DNA of 47,185 nucleotides from Deltaproteobacteria bacterium (GCA_016874915.1 VGSW01000006.1:1-47185); one strand, 5' to 3'; counted from the first letter of the stretch, positions 1-9,459 are shown. Notes: generated from the sequence alone by a model not told the origin. Made by a program: numbers and translations.

Positions 1-1600
<1,600 letters not shown>

Positions 1601-1630
1601 TTAAGGGTTGGTGTAAAGACAGATGCAGGC

Positions 1631-1921
1631 TTAATCTTCGATAATGGCCAGAAGGTCATCTTCCCGCATCATCAGATGTTCTTCGCCTTCGACCTTGATT
1701 TCCATGCCGGCATACTTGTTGAATAAGACTTTGTCGCCGGCCTTGACCTGGAGGGCCATGCGCTGGCCCTGCTCGCTCATCTTGCCGGGGCCCACGGACA
1801 CGACCCGGCCCTCGATGGGCTTTTCCTTGGCGGTGTCGGGGATGACGATGCCGCCCTTGGTTACCTGGACCTCTTCAATGCGCTTCACCAGGACGCGATC
1901 ATTTAAGGGTTTGACTTTCAT
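1631..1921 (-). CDS. groES: Co-chaperonin GroES (Hsp10)
   Basis: Lid of the GroEL chamber; 96 residues, the normal length. It begins [16 protein letters not shown], has the mobile-loop region [19 protein letters not shown] and the hairpin-roof and C-terminal segment [14 protein letters not shown]. An upstream in-frame ATG would add 16 residues, but the start at 1921 is preferred because AGGAGG (1929-1934) lies six to seven bases ahead of it and because it matches the family N-terminus. The longer start would lie inside the CIRCE operator. First gene of the groES-groEL operon. Confidence 0.97.
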   Translation of the reverse strand: MKVKPLNDRVLVKRIEEVQVTKGGIVIPDTAKEKPIEGRVVSVGPGKMSEQGQRMALQVKAGDKVLFNKYAGMEIKVEGEEHLMMREDDLLAIIED

Positions 1922-1962
1922 GGAAAAACCTCCTGAAATAGGAATTGGGGACTGGTTAGCTG

Positions 1963-1989
1963 TTAGCACTCCTTTCTAACGAGTGCTAA
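1963..1989 (-). promoter_or_regulatory. CIRCE operator (HrcA-binding site) of groESL
   Basis: Perfect inverted repeat TTAGCACTC-N9-GAGTGCTAA, identical to the CIRCE consensus. It sits just downstream of the expected transcription start and 41 bases before the groES start, the classic position. CIRCE is bound by the repressor HrcA, which is released on heat shock when GroEL is titrated. hrcA itself is not in the window. Confidence 0.96.
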
Positions 1990-1999
1990 TTATTGTGAA

Positions 2000-2027
2000 A
2001 TTTTAAACCGGATTGGACCGTTGTCAA
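2000..2027 (-). promoter_or_regulatory. Sigma-70-type promoter of groESL
   Basis: Reading the minus strand, a perfect -35 TTGACA (2022-2027) is followed after 16 bases by TAAAAT (2000-2005). The predicted start, near 1993, falls immediately before the CIRCE element, so HrcA bound there would block initiation. No heat-shock sigma factor motif is needed to explain the arrangement. Confidence 0.8.
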
Positions 2028-2174
2028 GGGGGAGGCAAAGAAAAAATGATTTTTTTCTCTATCTCCACAGCTTAAGGCCTATTCCACGAGACCGAGGGAG
2101 GGGATAAACCGGTGCTGGATGGCGGAGTGGAACCCCCGGGCCGCTCCCGCGAAGTTGAGGGTGGAAAAAGCATT

Positions 2175-2327
2175 TTAGTTAAACTGAACCAAAGACTTTC
2201 CGGGACTAAAACGGTCAATATCGTAACCTACCAATATATTTAGTTAATTATATTCATAGGCGTTGCTTAAAAACTTAGTAGAACTAATGCTATTAAGTAA
2301 AACTAATTATCTTATTAGTATAACTAA
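2175..2327. promoter_or_regulatory. Cluster of TTAGT-N3-ACTAA palindromes (candidate operator array)
   Basis: An AT-rich stretch in the 570-bp gap between groES and the FMN glutamate synthase homologue carries repeated 13-bp palindromes. Two are perfect: 2275-2287 (TTAGT-AGA-ACTAA) and 2315-2327 (TTAGT-ATA-ACTAA). Two have one mismatch: 2294-2306 (TAAGT-AAA-ACTAA) and 2175-2187 (TTAGT-TAA-ACTGA). A lone half site occurs at 2240-2244. The centres of the three downstream copies are 19 and 21 bp apart, about two helical turns, which suggests side-by-side dimers of a regulator on one DNA face. The regulator is unknown; the motif does not match NtrC, NifA, NrpR, Fur or ArgR sites known to me. The rest of the 1990-2491 gap holds the two promoters and nothing else recognised. 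Confidence 0.6.
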
Positions 2328-2345
2328 GTTTTTTGAAAAACTGTC

Positions 2346-2374
2346 TTGACTTAAAGGTCTAAATTAAGTTAGAA
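2346..2374 (+). promoter_or_regulatory. Candidate promoter of the FMN glutamate synthase homologue
   Basis: TTGACT (2346-2351), 17-base spacer, TTAGAA (2369-2374). The -35 match is good and the -10 weak. It lies just downstream of the palindrome cluster and about 118 bases before the start codon, so a regulator on the palindromes would act from immediately upstream of -35, a position usual for activators. Confidence 0.4.
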
Positions 2375-2491
2375 GAAAACGCCTGTTCATCCAAAGTTGA
2401 CAAAGGCGCCTTACTGAAAGGTTTACAACAATGGCGCCCCGCGTCTCAATACCTTGATGGGGAAGGGCAAATATACGAAGGAGGAGTGCAA

Positions 2492-4057
2492 ATGTCATTG
2501 AGTAAACCGAACCGCAGCGCCGCGACCATCACCACCACCCGGGTGGACCCGGCGCCCATTTCGGGTATCTGCGTCACCTGCCTGGACGGCTGTGAAGGCC
2601 CTTGTGAAATCGGCCGCTCGGCCTTAAAGGGCCGGGAGATGATCTATCCCCAGCCCTTCGGCAAAATCACCGCGGGCGCGGAAAAGGACTACCCGGTGGA
2701 TTTCTCCCATTTCAACATCCAGGGCACCTGCGTGGGGGCCGTGGGCATAGAGGCGGACTCGGACAAAGCCGTCTTCCCCGCGGTGGACTGCACCACGAAG
2801 TTGGGGGCCGACGGCAGCATCAACATGGACTTCCCGGTCTTCACCGGGGCCGTAGGCTCCACCGACATCGCCCGCATCAACTGGGAGGACATGGCCGCGG
2901 GCGCGGCCATTTCCGGGGTCATCGTCATCGTGGGCGAAAATGTTTGCGGTATGGACCCCCAATCCCAAATCGTCAAGAAACGGGTGGTCAAGTCCCCGGA
3001 GATGGATCGCCGCATCAATACCTTTAAACGGTGGTACAATGGCACCGGCGGTATCATCGTCCAGGCCAACGTGGAAGACACCCGACTGGGAGTGCCCGAA
3101 TACGTCATTGAGAAACACGGAGTGGAAATCCTGGAACTAAAATGGGGCCAGGGCGCCAAAGACATCGGCGGCGAAGTGAAGCTCAAGACCCTGGAGCGGG
3201 CCATACAATTAAAAGAGCGGGACTACATCGTGCTTCCCGATCCCAGGCTGCCCGCCTCCCAGGAAGCCTTCAAAATGGGCGGCATCAGCGAGTTCGAGCG
3301 CCACTCCCGGCTGGGGATGGTGACGGAGGAAGGCTTTTACCAGGAAGTGGAGCGCCTGCGCAAGTTGGGCGCCAAGTACGTCACCCTGAAAACCGGCGCC
3401 TACCGGCCCGCGGACCTGGCCCGGGCCTTGAAGTTCTCCTCCGTGGCCAAGTTGGACATGCTCACCATCGATGGGGCCGGCGGCGGCACCGGCATGAGCC
3501 CCTGGCGCATGATGAACGAATGGGGCATCCCCACGGTGCAGTTGGAGTGCCTCACCTACCAGATGTGCGAGCGCCTCAGGGCCAAGGGGGCTTACATCCC
3601 GCCCATCGCCATTGCCGGCGGCCTGTCGCTGGAAGACCACATCTTTAAAGCCATCGCCCTGGCCGCGCCTTACATCAAGGCCGTGTGTCTGGGACGGGCC
3701 ATCATGACTGCGGCCATGGTGGGCAAAACCCACGGCCGGCTGCTGGCCCAAAAAGCGGAACTGGAAGGCCGGGACCTGTCCAAGGGCTATGAGGGCCTCT
3801 TTGCCGTAGGTTCCCTGCTCAAAGAGCGTTTCGGCAAGGACTTCACCAAACTGCCCCCCGGCGCCATCGGCATGTATTCTTACATCGATCGGCTGCGCCA
3901 GGGGCTCCAACAGCTCATGGCCGGGGCCCGCAAGTTCGCCCTGGATTACATCAGCCGGGACGACCTGGTAGCCCTGACCCGGGAAGCCGCGGAAATCTCC
4001 GGCATCACCTACGTCATGGATTCCGACCGGGAAGAAATTGATAAAATCCTCGGATAA
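2492..4057 (+). CDS. FMN-binding glutamate synthase family protein (paralogue 1)
   Basis: 521 residues, homologous to the FMN/TIM-barrel domain of glutamate synthase (GltB central domain). The N-terminus carries four cysteines, C27-x2-C30-x3-C34-x3-C38, able to hold an Fe-S cluster. The barrel has the flavin-phosphate signatures GAGGGTGMSPW (about residues 327-337) and AIAGGLSLEDH (about 373). It lacks the amidotransferase domain, the GXGXG domain and the usual 3Fe-4S loop, so it cannot be a complete glutamate synthase. The ATG at 2492 is chosen because AGGAGG lies at 2479-2484; a GTG two codons upstream is too close to it. A ferredoxin gene follows after 46 bases and probably serves it. A near-duplicate lies at 34762. 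The true substrate is unknown; a stand-alone flavin oxidoreductase fed by ferredoxin is my inference. Confidence 0.85.
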   Translation: MSLSKPNRSAATITTTRVDPAPISGICVTCLDGCEGPCEIGRSALKGREMIYPQPFGKITAGAEKDYPVDFSHFNIQGTCVGAVGIEADSDKAVFPAVDCTTKLGADGSINMDFPVFTGAVGSTDIARINWEDMAAGAAISGVIVIVGENVCGMDPQSQIVKKRVVKSPEMDRRINTFKRWYNGTGGIIVQANVEDTRLGVPEYVIEKHGVEILELKWGQGAKDIGGEVKLKTLERAIQLKERDYIVLPDPRLPASQEAFKMGGISEFERHSRLGMVTEEGFYQEVERLRKLGAKYVTLKTGAYRPADLARALKFSSVAKLDMLTIDGAGGGTGMSPWRMMNEWGIPTVQLECLTYQMCERLRAKGAYIPPIAIAGGLSLEDHIFKAIALAAPYIKAVCLGRAIMTAAMVGKTHGRLLAQKAELEGRDLSKGYEGLFAVGSLLKERFGKDFTKLPPGAIGMYSYIDRLRQGLQQLMAGARKFALDYISRDDLVALTREAAEISGITYVMDSDREEIDKILG

Positions 4058-4103
4058 AGATTATATTTTTAATAACCAGGGAAAACTCCAAAGGAGCAGC
4101 GAT

Positions 4104-4310
4104 ATGCTTAACGTAATCTGCCCTCACAACTGCAAAGATTGCTACGCGGTGAACGTGTGTGCAATCCACGCCCTCAGCGACCAGGATAACGCCATCTACG
4201 TGGATACCGCCAAGTGCATCGGCTGCGGCTGCTGCAAAACCGCGTGCGTCACCTTCGGTTACAAGGCCCTCCAGGACAAGACCGAAAACTGGCTCAAGGG
4301 CGCGGCTTAG
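4104..4310 (+). CDS. Small ferredoxin-like 4Fe-4S protein
   Basis: 68 residues with two cysteine groups: C6-x3-C10-x2-C13-x5-C19 and a canonical C38-x2-C41-x2-C44-x3-C48. The second is a normal [4Fe-4S] ligand set; the first is a looser set that could hold a second cluster. The ATG at 4104 has AAGGAG about seven bases ahead of it. A longer in-frame start exists upstream but would run back into the end of the preceding gene. Being 46 bases behind the FMN glutamate synthase homologue, it most likely shares the transcript and passes electrons to that flavoenzyme. Cytosolic; no signal peptide. Confidence 0.8.
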   Translation: MLNVICPHNCKDCYAVNVCAIHALSDQDNAIYVDTAKCIGCGCCKTACVTFGYKALQDKTENWLKGAA

Positions 4311-4331
4311 CAAGACATAGAGGAAGGAGTA

Positions 4332-4378
4332 ATTGGGGGAGGGGGCCAAGGGCGCCCGCCCTTGCCCCCTCCCCCAAT
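4332..4378. terminator. Long G-rich hairpin between convergent genes
   Basis: A roughly 22-bp stem: ATTGGGGGAGGGGGC with AAGGGCG on the left arm pairs with CGCCCTT and GCCCCCTCCCCCAAT on the right, with one bulged C. It separates the ferredoxin gene (+) from the MFS gene (-). There is no clear T-run, so it may act as a transcription block or RNA-stabilising element. Related hairpins lie at 11366, 21922 and 47016. Confidence 0.6.
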
Positions 4379-4435
4379 CCCTTAAGGGAGCTTTAGCTAT
4401 TACTCAGGTCACTTAATTGTTCTCATTTCGCCATA

Positions 4436-4466
4436 CTCAGTCCTCAGTCCTCACTACTCAGTCCTA
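4436..4466. repeat. Period-7 array (unit CTCAGTC)
   Basis: Four and a half imperfect copies of CTCAGTC (third copy CTCACTA) in the spacer after the ferredoxin gene, about 26 bp before the convergent MFS stop. One of about a dozen heptanucleotide arrays in this window. Confidence 0.75.
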
Positions 4467-4492
4467 TATGGATGCATGGTTCTGGCCAATCC

Positions 4493-5755
4493 CTAAACTC
4501 CCTCCCCCGCCGCGGCCAGGTCCCGGGGAAGATGAGGCAGGGCCAGGAAGAACAGAATCGCGCCGGCTGCCAGCCCCGCCAGGGTTAAAGACACTCCGGT
4601 CCGCAGGCTCCACAGGTCCGAAGCCCAGCCGATGATAAAGGGCGACGGCACGTCTCCCACCAGGTGAATGACCACGATGTTCAGGGCCACGGCCTGGGCC
4701 CGGCGCATGGGTCCGGCCACGCTCACCACCACCGCGGTGATCACCCCGGGGTTCAAAAATAACAAGAATACCGCGCCCACCAGCCCGGGGACATAAAAGT
4801 AAGGGTTGGCCGAGAAAATGGCCAGTGCCGCCAGGGGCAGGGCCGCGGTCACCCCCAGGCCGCTGACCCATAGGGGCGCACCCAGGGTGCGGCGCAGCAA
4901 CCGGTCTCCCAGAAAACCCCCTGTCAGGGTCCCCAGGCCGCCGGCCAAAGTTACCGCGCCGAAAAGGAGGTAGTTGGCCTGGGCCAGGCTCAGCCCCTTA
5001 TCCACCTCCAGGTACCGGGGCATCCAAAAAGCCAGGCCCCCCAGGGTGAAAGTAACCATGCCGTAGCCCAGGGTGACCCGCTTCAGGGTGGGCAGGCGCC
5101 ACAGGGCCAGAGCGGTATTAAAGACGGTTTCCGGTTTCGGGTTTTCGGTTTTCGGTGTAGCAGGCTGTGAAAAATCTTTTAATCCGGAGCCGAAGCTTTC
5201 CACTACCGGCAAGCGGTAGATAAAAGCGGCCAGGACAATCCCCGGCAGGCCCGCCAGGAGAAACGCCGGCCGCCAGCCCCATTGGCCTCCCACGAACCCG
5301 CCGCAAAGATAAGCCAGGGCCGAACCCACGGGAATGGCCACATAGAAAATCCCCAAGGCCCGGGCCCGGCGGCTTAAGGGGAAAAGGTCCGCCAGGTAGG
5401 CCGGAGCCAGGGTACCGAAGGAGGCCTCCCCCACTCCCACCGCGCCCCGGGCCAGCACCAGGGCCGGATAGGACGCGACCCAGTAGGTGAGGCTGGTGGC
5501 CAGACTCCACAGCACCGCGCCCCCGGCCATGAGGCGGATCTTCCCCCACCGGTCCCCCAGATAACCGAACAAGGGGGAACTGAGAAAATAGACCAGGAAA
5601 AACGCGGTGCCCAGGAAACCGAAGGCTTTATCGGACAGGTCCAACTCCCCTTTCACCAATGTGCCCAGGGCCGCGATGAGGTACCGATCCAAATAGTCCA
5701 GAAGGTTCAAGGACGTCAGGATCAACAGGCTGCGGCTGGCGGGGGAAAGATTCAT
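4493..5755 (-). CDS. MFS transporter, Spinster-like
   Basis: 420-residue, 12-helix major facilitator superfamily membrane transporter. The N-terminal half has the motif NLLDYLDRYLIAAL in helix 1, motif A GYLGDRWGKIRL (about 63-74) after helix 2, and GVGEASFGTLAPAYLADLFP in helix 4/5, typical of Spinster-type sugar/lipid MFS carriers. The substrate cannot be read from sequence. The central cytoplasmic loop (residues about 200-211, PKTENPKPETVF) is encoded by a CCGAAAA-type repeat array, which looks like an insertion tolerated between the two six-helix halves. Monocistronic on the minus strand, divergent from moeA. The ATG at 5755 is the only plausible start. Confidence 0.85.
   Translation of the reverse strand: MNLSPASRSLLILTSLNLLDYLDRYLIAALGTLVKGELDLSDKAFGFLGTAFFLVYFLSSPLFGYLGDRWGKIRLMAGGAVLWSLATSLTYWVASYPALVLARGAVGVGEASFGTLAPAYLADLFPLSRRARALGIFYVAIPVGSALAYLCGGFVGGQWGWRPAFLLAGLPGIVLAAFIYRLPVVESFGSGLKDFSQPATPKTENPKPETVFNTALALWRLPTLKRVTLGYGMVTFTLGGLAFWMPRYLEVDKGLSLAQANYLLFGAVTLAGGLGTLTGGFLGDRLLRRTLGAPLWVSGLGVTAALPLAALAIFSANPYFYVPGLVGAVFLLFLNPGVITAVVVSVAGPMRRAQAVALNIVVIHLVGDVPSPFIIGWASDLWSLRTGVSLTLAGLAAGAILFFLALPHLPRDLAAAGEGV
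5126..5156 (-). repeat. CCGAAAA heptamer array inside the MFS gene
   Basis: On the coding strand, two exact CCGAAAA units followed by CCCGAAA and CCGGAAA variants. It is the same repeat as the intergenic arrays at 22671, 23870 and 23991, but here it is translated in frame as a Lys/Pro/Glu/Thr-rich part of the central loop. Confidence 0.8.
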
Positions 5756-5810
5756 GCCTGGAATTTTCTTTTAATTTCCCTCAGTTTTCCAGAAATAATT
5801 TTCACCCCCG

Positions 5811-5881
5811 GGACACCAACAACACCAAGAGCCACCAAAAGTATTCCTGGTGAAACCTTGGTGTCCTTGGGGGCTTTGTGG
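5811..5881. repeat. CCAAGACA-type inverted array
   Basis: Left arm with ACACCAAC/ACACCAAG units (5812-5838) faces a right arm with CCTTGGTGT and CCTTGGGGG units (5856-5871), making an imperfect stem in the divergent spacer between the MFS gene and moeA. The same family occurs at 34514-34616. Confidence 0.65.
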
Positions 5882-5916
5882 TAAGTTATTTTACTGAATC
5901 ATTTTGGGTTATTTTT

Positions 5917-7158
5917 ATGAGCTCCCTGGAATTTTTTCGGCTCAAGACCCGGGAAGAAGTTCTGGCCCTTTACGGCCGCTTTGAGCCGTTGGGAACGGAA
6001 ATGGTGGAATTGCTGGCTGCTTTGGGGCGGACTCCGGCGCATAACGTTATCGCACCTGAAGCGGCCCCCGGATTTCCCCGGGCCACCATGGACGGCTACG
6101 CGGTTAGAGCCCGGGACACCTTCGGGGCCAGTGCAGGGGCGCCGGCCTATCTGCATATCGTGGGCGAGGCGCCCATGGGCGCGGCCCCGGAGCGAGCCAT
6201 CGGCCCCGAAGAGGCCATGCGGGCGCCCACCGGCGCCATGCTGCCGCCGGACGCCGACGCGGTGGTCATGCTGGAGTACACCGCGGAACACCCGGACCGG
6301 ACCCTGGAGGTGCGCCGGCCCGTGGCCCAGGGGGAGAACACCTTGCAGCCGGGGGAGGACGTGCGGCCCGGAGAAGTGGTGTGTCCCGCCGGCGTCCCTC
6401 TGCGTCCCCAAGATCTGGGCCTTTTAGCGGCTTTGGGTATAACCCAAGTGCAAGTATACCGCCGGCCCCGGGTGGCCGTTTTTTCCAGCGGCGATGAAAT
6501 CGTGCCCCTCGACGCCCAACCGGGCCCAGGGCAGGTGCGGGACTCCAACGCCTATATGGCCGCGGCCCAGGTGGCGGCCTGGGGCGGCATTCACATGCTC
6601 CGGGGCATTGTCCCCGATGATTTCGAAGCATTGAAAAGCGCGCTGGCCGCGGCCCTGGAGGAAGCTGATCTTATACTTATCTCCGGGGGCAGCTCCGTGG
6701 GGGCCCGGGACCTTACCCTAACGGCCATTCAGGCCCTCTCCGGCGCAGAAATCCTGGTGCACGGGGTGGCCATGCGACCGGGCAAACCCACCATCCTGGC
6801 CGCGCTGGCCGGTGGCGCCAAGCCCCTCCTGGGCCTGCCGGGGCATCCCGCGTCCGCCGCGGTGGTCATGGAGGTGTTGGGGCGGCCGCTAATGGAGCGC
6901 CTGGCCGGATTGGCCCCGGCGCCGCCCTGGGGCGGCACGGTGACGGCTCTCCTCTCCCGGAATCTGGCCGGGGCCAGCGGCCGGGAGGACTACGTGCGGG
7001 TTAAGTTGCGCCAGGAAGGCGACACCCTGTGGGCCGATCCGGTGCTGGGTCCGTCGGGGCTGCTCTCCCCTATGGTGAAAAGCCACGGCCTGGTGATGAT
7101 CCCCCTGGGGCTGGAGGGACTCCTTCGAGGAGAAGAAGTCACCGTCCGCCTGTTTTGA
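5917..7158 (+). CDS. moeA: Molybdopterin molybdotransferase MoeA
   Basis: Inserts molybdate (or tungstate) into adenylated molybdopterin, the last common step of Moco/Wco synthesis; cytosolic. 413 residues from the ATG at 5917, matching the family. Domains: MoeA N-terminal/linker region with PRATMDGYAVRA (about 49-60), the MoCF-binding fold from PRVAVFSSGDE (184) through SNAY and ISGGSSVGARD (about 255), and the C-terminal beta domain from about 335. A GTG 13 codons earlier is in frame but adds residues unlike the family; the chosen ATG has no strong ribosome binding site either. Anaerobes of this type need the cofactor for formate dehydrogenases and other Mo/W enzymes, none of which is in the window. 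Confidence 0.93.
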   Translation: MSSLEFFRLKTREEVLALYGRFEPLGTEMVELLAALGRTPAHNVIAPEAAPGFPRATMDGYAVRARDTFGASAGAPAYLHIVGEAPMGAAPERAIGPEEAMRAPTGAMLPPDADAVVMLEYTAEHPDRTLEVRRPVAQGENTLQPGEDVRPGEVVCPAGVPLRPQDLGLLAALGITQVQVYRRPRVAVFSSGDEIVPLDAQPGPGQVRDSNAYMAAAQVAAWGGIHMLRGIVPDDFEALKSALAAALEEADLILISGGSSVGARDLTLTAIQALSGAEILVHGVAMRPGKPTILAALAGGAKPLLGLPGHPASAAVVMEVLGRPLMERLAGLAPAPPWGGTVTALLSRNLAGASGREDYVRVKLRQEGDTLWADPVLGPSGLLSPMVKSHGLVMIPLGLEGLLRGEEVTVRLF

Positions 7159-7313
7159 GGGGAGGATCAAGTAATGGGGCGAAAAGGGGAAAGGTTAAAA
7201 GGTGAAAAGGTATTTAAAGCATTCGATTATTGCCTTTGCTCCGAAAAAAGCCCTGGGACGGCGCAATAGAGAGAAATCTCCCTACTTCGAAATCATCAAC
7301 TAGAAAAAAATTA

Positions 7314-7503
7314 GTGGCACATCGCGGCCTAAGGCCGCAACCAAACTCAAAAATTGAACTGATTACTTAATCAGATCAATGGGATACATGCAAAATCTTT
7401 GTCAAAAAACAAGAAATTGAAGATTAGTAGCACAGGCCTCTGGCCTGTGGGAGCAGTCTGTTCTGTCAAGAAACCTTCCCACAGGCTGGAAGCCTGTGCC
7501 ACC
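7314..7503. repeat. REP-like palindromes in the moeA/citrate synthase spacer
   Basis: The 425-bp convergent gap holds three palindromes: GCGGCCT-A-AGGCCGC (7324-7338), AGCACAGGCC-TCT-GGCCTGTGGGA (7430-7452), and its inverted relative TCCCACAGGCT-GGA-AGCCTGTGCC (7477-7500). The last two belong to the GGCACAGGC/GCCTGTGGG family also found at 11391 and 21949. Their head-to-head arrangement resembles a REP doublet. No gene was seen in the gap. Confidence 0.7.
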
Positions 7504-7546
7504 AAATTTTAAAACTTCTCAGGGCAGTGGAAAAAAGCTGAAAGCC

Positions 7547-7582
7547 AACTGTCAACTGTCAACCGCTCACTGCTCACTGCCC
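7547..7582. repeat. Period-7 array (units CAACTGT / TCACTGC)
   Basis: CAACTGT, CAACTGT, CAACCGC, TCACTGC, TCACTGC in direct succession, ending right at the stop codon of the convergent citrate synthase-like gene (stop at 7584-7586 on the minus strand). Confidence 0.75.
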
Positions 7583-7583
7583 C

Positions 7584-9413
7584 CTAAATCTCCCCGTCCT
7601 GCTCCATCTTGGCCAGGGCCTCAAACCGGATGTCCAGGCCCAGGATGCCCTGGATTTCTTCGTTTTCATCCCGCAGGGGCGCGCTCACGGTGATGCACAG
7701 GGCATTGGTGAACCGGGAGGTGTAAAAGTCGGTGACGTAAACCTTGCCCGATTTCATGGGTTCGATGAACCAGGGGCGGTTGGACAGGTCTTCGTCCAGC
7801 TTGAAGGTTTCGTATTTGGCCCGGTCCACGATGTGGGTGATGTTCCGGGTGGTTTTGCGGCCTTCCGTATTGGTGACGTACATGAACTGGATAAAGGGGT
7901 TCTGGTCCAGGGCCTGCTGCAGCACCGGTTCCTGCCGGGCCGGGTCCATGGAGCGCACCTCTTCGAGCCGGGCCAGGTCTTCGGCCAGGTGGGCCGCCAG
8001 CTTGGCGGCCTTTTGCTTGAGCTGGTCGAACTCCGAGATAAAGTACTCGGAGAGGTATTTGCGGGCCCACCGGTCCATTTCCTCGTTGGAGATAAAAGTG
8101 ACCCGCCCGGCCTCGTACATTTCCATGATACGCTTGTGGATCTTGGCAACTCCGGGGTGGCCCTTGTCCATCTGGCGGTCGCCCTCCAGACCCAGTCGGG
8201 AGTTGAGCCAATGGACGATGCCGGCCTTGCCCGACTTGTCGGTGATGGTGATGGACACCGGCCGCCCCAAGATGGCATCAGTGTCAAAGGCGTTGTAAAT
8301 CTCTTCGTTTTTCAGCAGCCCGTCCGCGTGGATGCCGGCGCTGGTGGTATTGAAATTATCCCCCACAAAAGGATAGTTGGGGGGAATGTGGTAATGCAGC
8401 TCTTTCTCAAAATACTGGGCGATTTCGGTAATCACCCGGGTATCGATGCCGTCGGTGGAACCCTTTAAAGAAATGTATTCCATGATCATCCCCTCGATGG
8501 GGGCGTTGCCGGTGCGTTCGCCGAAGCCCAGGAGCGCGCCGTTCACCGCGCCGCAGCCGTAAAGCCAGGCAGTGACGCTGTTGACCAGCACCTTGTGGAA
8601 ATCATTGTGGCCGTGCCATTCCATCAGGTGGCCGGGCACTCCCGCGTCGTCGATCATGGCCCGAACCAGCTTGGGGACACTCCGGGGCAGGGCCGCGCCC
8701 GGATAAGGGACACCGAAGCCCATGGTGTCGCACAGGCGGATTTTGATGTCGATGCCGCTTTCTTCCCGGAGCTTCATCAATTCAATGGCAAAGGGCACGC
8801 AGAAGCCATAGATGTCCGCCCGGGTGATGTCTTCCAGGTGGCAGCGGGGCGTGATGCCCAGCTCCAGGGCGGCTTTGACGATGGCCAGGTAATCCTCCAT
8901 AGCCCGGGTGCGGTTCCACTTGAGCTTAAGAAAGATGTGGTAGTCCGAGGCCGAGGTGAGGATGCCGGTTTCTTTGAGGCCAATTCCTTTGACCAGCTTC
9001 AGGTCCGCGGCCACGGCCCGGATCCAGCCGGTGATCTCCGGGTAGCGGTAGCCCCGCTTCCGGCATTGCTCCAGGGCTTCCTTGTCTTTGGCGCTGTACA
9101 GGAAAAATTCGGTCTGGCGCACCACCCCCTTGGGGCCCGAGAGCCGGTGGAGCATGTCGAAGATGTCCACGATCTGGCGCACCGTGTACGGAGGCCGGGC
9201 CTGCTGCCCGTCCCGGAAGGTGGTGTCGGTGATGATCATCCTCTCGGGAGGCTGGGGCATGATAAATTTATAGTCAAAATCAATGCGGGGCACTTCCGTG
9301 TAAGGGAAGATGGTCCGCATGAGATTGGGTTCCTGCACTTCCAGGAGGTGGTGCTTCCAGAATGAGGAGTGCTCGTGATCCAGCAATCGGCGGTCTTTGT
9401 TCCAGCGTGCCAT
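7584..9413 (-). CDS. Homocitrate/Re-citrate synthase family enzyme fused to a Cache-like sensor domain
   Basis: 609 residues in two parts. Residues 1 to about 430 are an HMGL-like TIM barrel: the signature DTTFRDGQQARPP (63-75), RQTEFFLYSAKDKEAL, CHLEDITRADIYGF, EWHGHNDFHK, GFGERTGN and GIHADGLLKNEE, which resemble the Re-citrate synthase branch of the isopropylmalate/homocitrate synthase family more than LeuA. Acetyl-CoA plus oxaloacetate to citrate is the likely reaction, entering an anaerobic TCA cycle or glutamate synthesis. A helical linker (about 430-500) leads to a C-terminal domain from NPFIQFMYV (505) with DLSNRPWFIEPMKSGKVYVTD and CITVSAPLRDENEEI-GILGLDI, the pattern of Cache/PDC ligand-sensing domains of chemoreceptors, but here without any membrane helix. 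The fusion suggests allosteric control by a small molecule. The enzyme reaction is a family-level call; homocitrate synthase remains possible. Confidence 0.75.
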   Translation of the reverse strand: MARWNKDRRLLDHEHSSFWKHHLLEVQEPNLMRTIFPYTEVPRIDFDYKFIMPQPPERMIITDTTFRDGQQARPPYTVRQIVDIFDMLHRLSGPKGVVRQTEFFLYSAKDKEALEQCRKRGYRYPEITGWIRAVAADLKLVKGIGLKETGILTSASDYHIFLKLKWNRTRAMEDYLAIVKAALELGITPRCHLEDITRADIYGFCVPFAIELMKLREESGIDIKIRLCDTMGFGVPYPGAALPRSVPKLVRAMIDDAGVPGHLMEWHGHNDFHKVLVNSVTAWLYGCGAVNGALLGFGERTGNAPIEGMIMEYISLKGSTDGIDTRVITEIAQYFEKELHYHIPPNYPFVGDNFNTTSAGIHADGLLKNEEIYNAFDTDAILGRPVSITITDKSGKAGIVHWLNSRLGLEGDRQMDKGHPGVAKIHKRIMEMYEAGRVTFISNEEMDRWARKYLSEYFISEFDQLKQKAAKLAAHLAEDLARLEEVRSMDPARQEPVLQQALDQNPFIQFMYVTNTEGRKTTRNITHIVDRAKYETFKLDEDLSNRPWFIEPMKSGKVYVTDFYTSRFTNALCITVSAPLRDENEEIQGILGLDIRFEALAKMEQDGEI

Positions 9414-9459
9414 TTTAAATCACCGTATTTGTATGTTTATCGTCTTTATATCATTTTTC

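Noticed and set aside
4038-4103. Upstream extension of the small ferredoxin
   Set aside because: The longer start lies inside the end of the preceding gene; a good ribosome binding site fits only the ATG at 4104.
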